From assembly GCA_054601695.1 (NCBI GenBank), contig BAAHQB010000144.1, positions 1 through 64,000 of the forward strand: a DNA stretch of 64,000 bases, given 5' to 3'. A program made the translations under genes and the position numbers. Of the stretch, positions 45,899-64,000 are shown in pieces (position 1 is the first letter of the stretch; every line of letters starts with the position of its first letter). Origin of the DNA: Amorphochlora amoebiformis. Taxonomy: Eukaryota > Cercozoa > Chlorarachniophyceae. The notes under the pieces were generated by a model, which saw only the letters and a list, made by a program, of their open reading frames with translations, was not told where the DNA came from and ran no database searches.

Positions 45899-47309
45899 CC
45901 ATAATCTGCTAGGCCGATACATATATGTCCAGTACGTGCCGAGACAGAGGTAAGTATGGCGCAATTGAGTCCGACTGGTACTAGTGGTAGGTACCAGTGC
46001 AAGCAGTGCTAGCAATCAGTGCTGGAGGCTCACGGTCGTTGACGTTTGGCCAAGTGTGCAGCTTCTAGAGGTTCAAGTTTTAGAAGTTTGCACACTCAAC
46101 TGTATTTGGTGAATTTTAGGAATTTGTTTAGACGAGAAGTAAAATACTAGAAGTAGATCTCAGTGATCTTGTTTGTAGATGATCTAAATGATGGGCCTAA
46201 GCTAGTAAGTCTAGCTATACACTAGTGACGGGAGGTCAGCCACAAGCTCAGCTAGTCATAGAAGCTAGACAAGAGGTGTTGCAAGCACAGTAGATTTTGA
46301 GTTTGGCCGTTCTCTAGGTACTAGAGGTACTGCGTGCTATACTTGGCATAATCTAGATACTAGAGATAATCTCTAGAATCTAGATAATCTAGATAATCAG
46401 ACTGATTACAACATATTTCCCAACTTAATCTAGCTAATCTCTACTAGATCCTAGAGATCCTAGAGATCCGGCGCGCGCGGCCCGTAGATCTACTAGATCA
46501 ACTAGATCTTAGATCTAGTTACTAGCTAGACTAGAGTCTAGATCGAGAGTTTATACATTTGCATCTATCTAGTCTATAGTCTAGATAGTTTCTAGAGAGT
46601 TTACGAGTCTACAAATCTAGTCTAGACTAGAGAGAGTATCTGGAGCATTGTATGACACAATTTGTATCATGGCAATATTGGCTTTAGAGTACTAGTAGCA
46701 AAAAATTCGCGACATAATCACTAGTATGAGCTCAAGATATACTCTCAGATAGTGACTAGCAAATGGCATATCTAGTAGATATCGCCGGGTCACGTTCTAA
46801 ATTGTCACATACATACGCACGTATGTTTTCGTACGTATGTGGCCGACGTCCGACACAGCGTGTACAAGCGGTTTATAGATAACCCATATCGGAAGAATAA
46901 GTCTTAAGCTAGCGTTAAGCTTGCTTCACAAGTCACGGTATTCGCTGACATGCATGTAGTGTAGTATGCGTACGTTCTAGTATGTGCGTAAAACATGTGA
47001 ATTAGTGTACACAAACTAGTACGTACACACACGCCTAGTCATGTTTATGTACTATCACTAGAGTCATGCGTACGTACGCGCCTAGTTATGCGTATGTACG
47101 TACGCCTAGTTATGCGTACGTACGTACGCCTAGTCATGCGTACGGACAATTATGTATACTTATACTAAGTACCTAGAAGTACTAGTTACAATTAGTGCAA
47201 ATGCGTACGTATAGGTAATGACTAGTTGATCTCTAACTCATGCGTATGAATTTCAGTGACCGTATCTGCTAGATCTTTATATATGTGTATGAGTGTGTGT
47301 ATATTCTAG

Positions 47310-47384
<75 letters not shown>

Positions 47385-47745
47385 TAGATATATATATATA
47401 TACAACAACATATATATATACATATATATATTCTAGATATTGTATCTAGAGTATATATCTAGTATATATCGAAGTTTCAAGTTAAGTAACTAGCCTTGAA
47501 TTGAACTCAAGTCTGGTACCATGTGCTGCATGGCTGCATTGCATCTACTAGATCTAGTGCAAGCGTCTAGAGCGTGTGCGAATGCGTACGCGTATGCGTA
47601 CGCGTATGCGTGTGCGTACTAAACCCAATTAACAAACTCAGAGTTGTAAATGCATGCAGAATTATATTTGTAGGCTAGTTTCTAGAGAGTGTACATACGT
47701 ACATACATACATGCACGTGAACGTTGATATACAGTTTGCAGCAGT
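45899..47745. other. CTAG-rich island between convergent genes
   Basis: The 1.85 kb between the TGA of the CCDC177-like gene and the TAG of the phosphatase gene is packed with CTAG, especially 46100-46760 (ctagatctactagatc variants). There is also a CGTACG/TACG-rich stretch at 46970-47230 and 47570-47620 and one TA run (47312-47400). No exon is visible. It resembles 541-1025 and 22010-22510. Confidence 0.7.
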
Positions 47746-62734
<14,989 letters not shown>

Positions 62735-63033
62735 CGAAAAGGCGAGAAGCTCACCCTGTGCTCTCTCCTTTTCCAACTCACACGACCGTTTAAATTCTAA
62801 TTTTTTCGCTCAGTGAGTCCAGTGAGTCGGCCGTTTCGGAGTGTGGTTGCTCGCGGCTGTCACGTGGGGACGGAGAGGAGGTTACCAGGGGGGGAGGGGG
62901 GCTGGACACGGGGGAAGGTACGTGTAAGAACGCCTTTGGAAATGGACATGAGCTTGTTTTCATCAAGGGGGGTGAGCGAAATTTTTGCATTTTATATTTT
63001 TGATGTGGTGTTTTTCTATGAATATATTTACAT

Positions 63034-63044
<11 letters not shown>

Positions 63045-63087
<43 letters not shown>

Positions 63088-63133
63088 ATACGTATATATT
63101 TATTTCATATATCCCTGTATATCTAATATATTC

Positions 63134-63174
<41 letters not shown>

Positions 63175-63190
63175 TAATATATATATCACC
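63045..63190. repeat. (TA)n and (TG)n in FGE-like gene intron
   Basis: TA runs around a TGTGTG tract (63067-63088). 63190-63290 is non-repetitive with no exon seen; a smaller TA-rich block follows at 63265-63340. Confidence 0.93.
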
Positions 63191-63534
63191 CGTTGAATGT
63201 GTGACATGAAAAGAGGTGAAGTGGTTTACCAAACAACAACAAACCACACTTCTAACACCCTGCAACAAGATATATGTATATATGTATAATATATGTATAA
63301 CATATATATATATATATAATATATATATATTCACATATATAAATGTAATACATGAAATTTATTGAAATATACACGAAAATATCCAGGCGAATTCATTATG
63401 GGAAGCAGCAAGCCATCATACCCTCACGACGCTGAGGAACCCCAACGTCCCGTCAAGGTTACCCTCATTCCCCTCCCGCCCCTTCATAAATTCTATTTCG
63501 CTCTTGTTATCTCTCATTCTCTTTTCATCTCTCC

Positions 63535-63975
63535 TTTCTCTCTCTCTCTCTCTCTCTCTCGCTTACACGCATTTGACTCTTACCTATCTCCCTCCCTTTC
63601 GCTCTGAAAAATATACGCGATTATAGAGGGCGAAAGATAGAGAGCGAAAGAGAGAGAGCCAAAAGAGTGACCAAGAGAGAGAGAAAAGAAGAGAGAGCAA
63701 ATGACAGAGAACAAAAGAGAGAAAGCAACAATGAGAGAGCAAAAAATAGATAGAGCAAAGAGAGAGAGGAGAGGGAGAGAGCAAAAGAGAAAGAAAGCAA
63801 GAGGGAGAGAGCAAAAGAGAGAGCAAAAGAGAGAGCAAAATAGAGAAACCAAAGAGGGAGAGTAAAAGAGAGAGAGAGAGCAGAGGGGAGAGTCAGCGAA
63901 AAACTACGACAGTGAGCGGGAGAGAACTCGCGCTCTCTCGCTCTCTCTCTCTTATTCTGAGGTCTCTCTCGTGAT
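63535..63975. repeat. Purine-rich (GAGA) tract, intron 3 of FGE-like gene
   Basis: A CT run (63538-63562) is followed by about 300 bases of agagagcaaaagagagagc-type sequence and then CTCT again (63930-63970). The two arms are complementary, so a very large hairpin is possible in the transcript. Confidence 0.92.
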
Positions 63976-64000
63976 ATATTTGTTTTAGGTATCTGATTTT

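Overview
This is the left end of a eukaryotic chromosome. The window opens on about 540 bases of CCCTAA telomere repeat and runs through an intron-rich region in which short (often 40-90 base) GC-balanced exons sit in introns filled with (TA)n microsatellites and minisatellites. TTAGGG-type telomeres, GT-AG introns with T-rich acceptors and a very high intron density point to a protist or similar unicellular eukaryote. I cannot name it. Only about 8 kb of the 64 kb is exon. Gene models were joined by hand from splice sites and reading-frame phase, and most exons begin and end inside longer or shorter open frames and lack a start codon.

Layout. 1-540 telomere; 541-1025 CTAG-rich DNA; 1026-6729 (minus) an extended SDR / NAD-dependent epimerase-dehydratase in 17 exons; 7070-9386 (plus) a His-rich single-pass membrane protein; 10042-12680 (minus) the 3' part of an unknown gene; 13696-13882 (minus) a C-terminal membrane-anchor exon; 15627-22009 (plus) an unknown helical/charged protein; 22757-29572 (minus) an acidic protein with two helix-hairpin-helix-like repeats, 11 exons, complete; 31332-45898 (plus) a CCDC177-like coiled-coil protein, 22 exons, complete; 47746-62734 (minus) a CTDSPL2-like FCP1/SCP protein phosphatase, 19 exons, complete in its catalytic domain; 62680-63457 (plus) the first three exons of a formylglycine-generating enzyme-like protein that runs out of the window.

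Genes almost strictly alternate in strand, giving divergent pairs (promoters at about 6.7-7.1, 29.6-31.3 and 62.7 kb) and convergent pairs. CTAG-rich islands lie at three gene 3' ends (541-1025, 22010-22510, 45899-47745). Nothing suggests an operon or joint pathway; the genes look like unrelated housekeeping and cytoskeletal functions.

The most unusual feature is a repeated architecture: in at least six genes, on both strands, introns contain tandem, decaying copies of the adjacent exon edge together with its splice donor or acceptor. The clearest cases are the catalytic DLDET exon and the YADRLLNIID exon of the phosphatase. I have not seen this pattern described as a general mode of intron growth and regard it as the main candidate for something new here.
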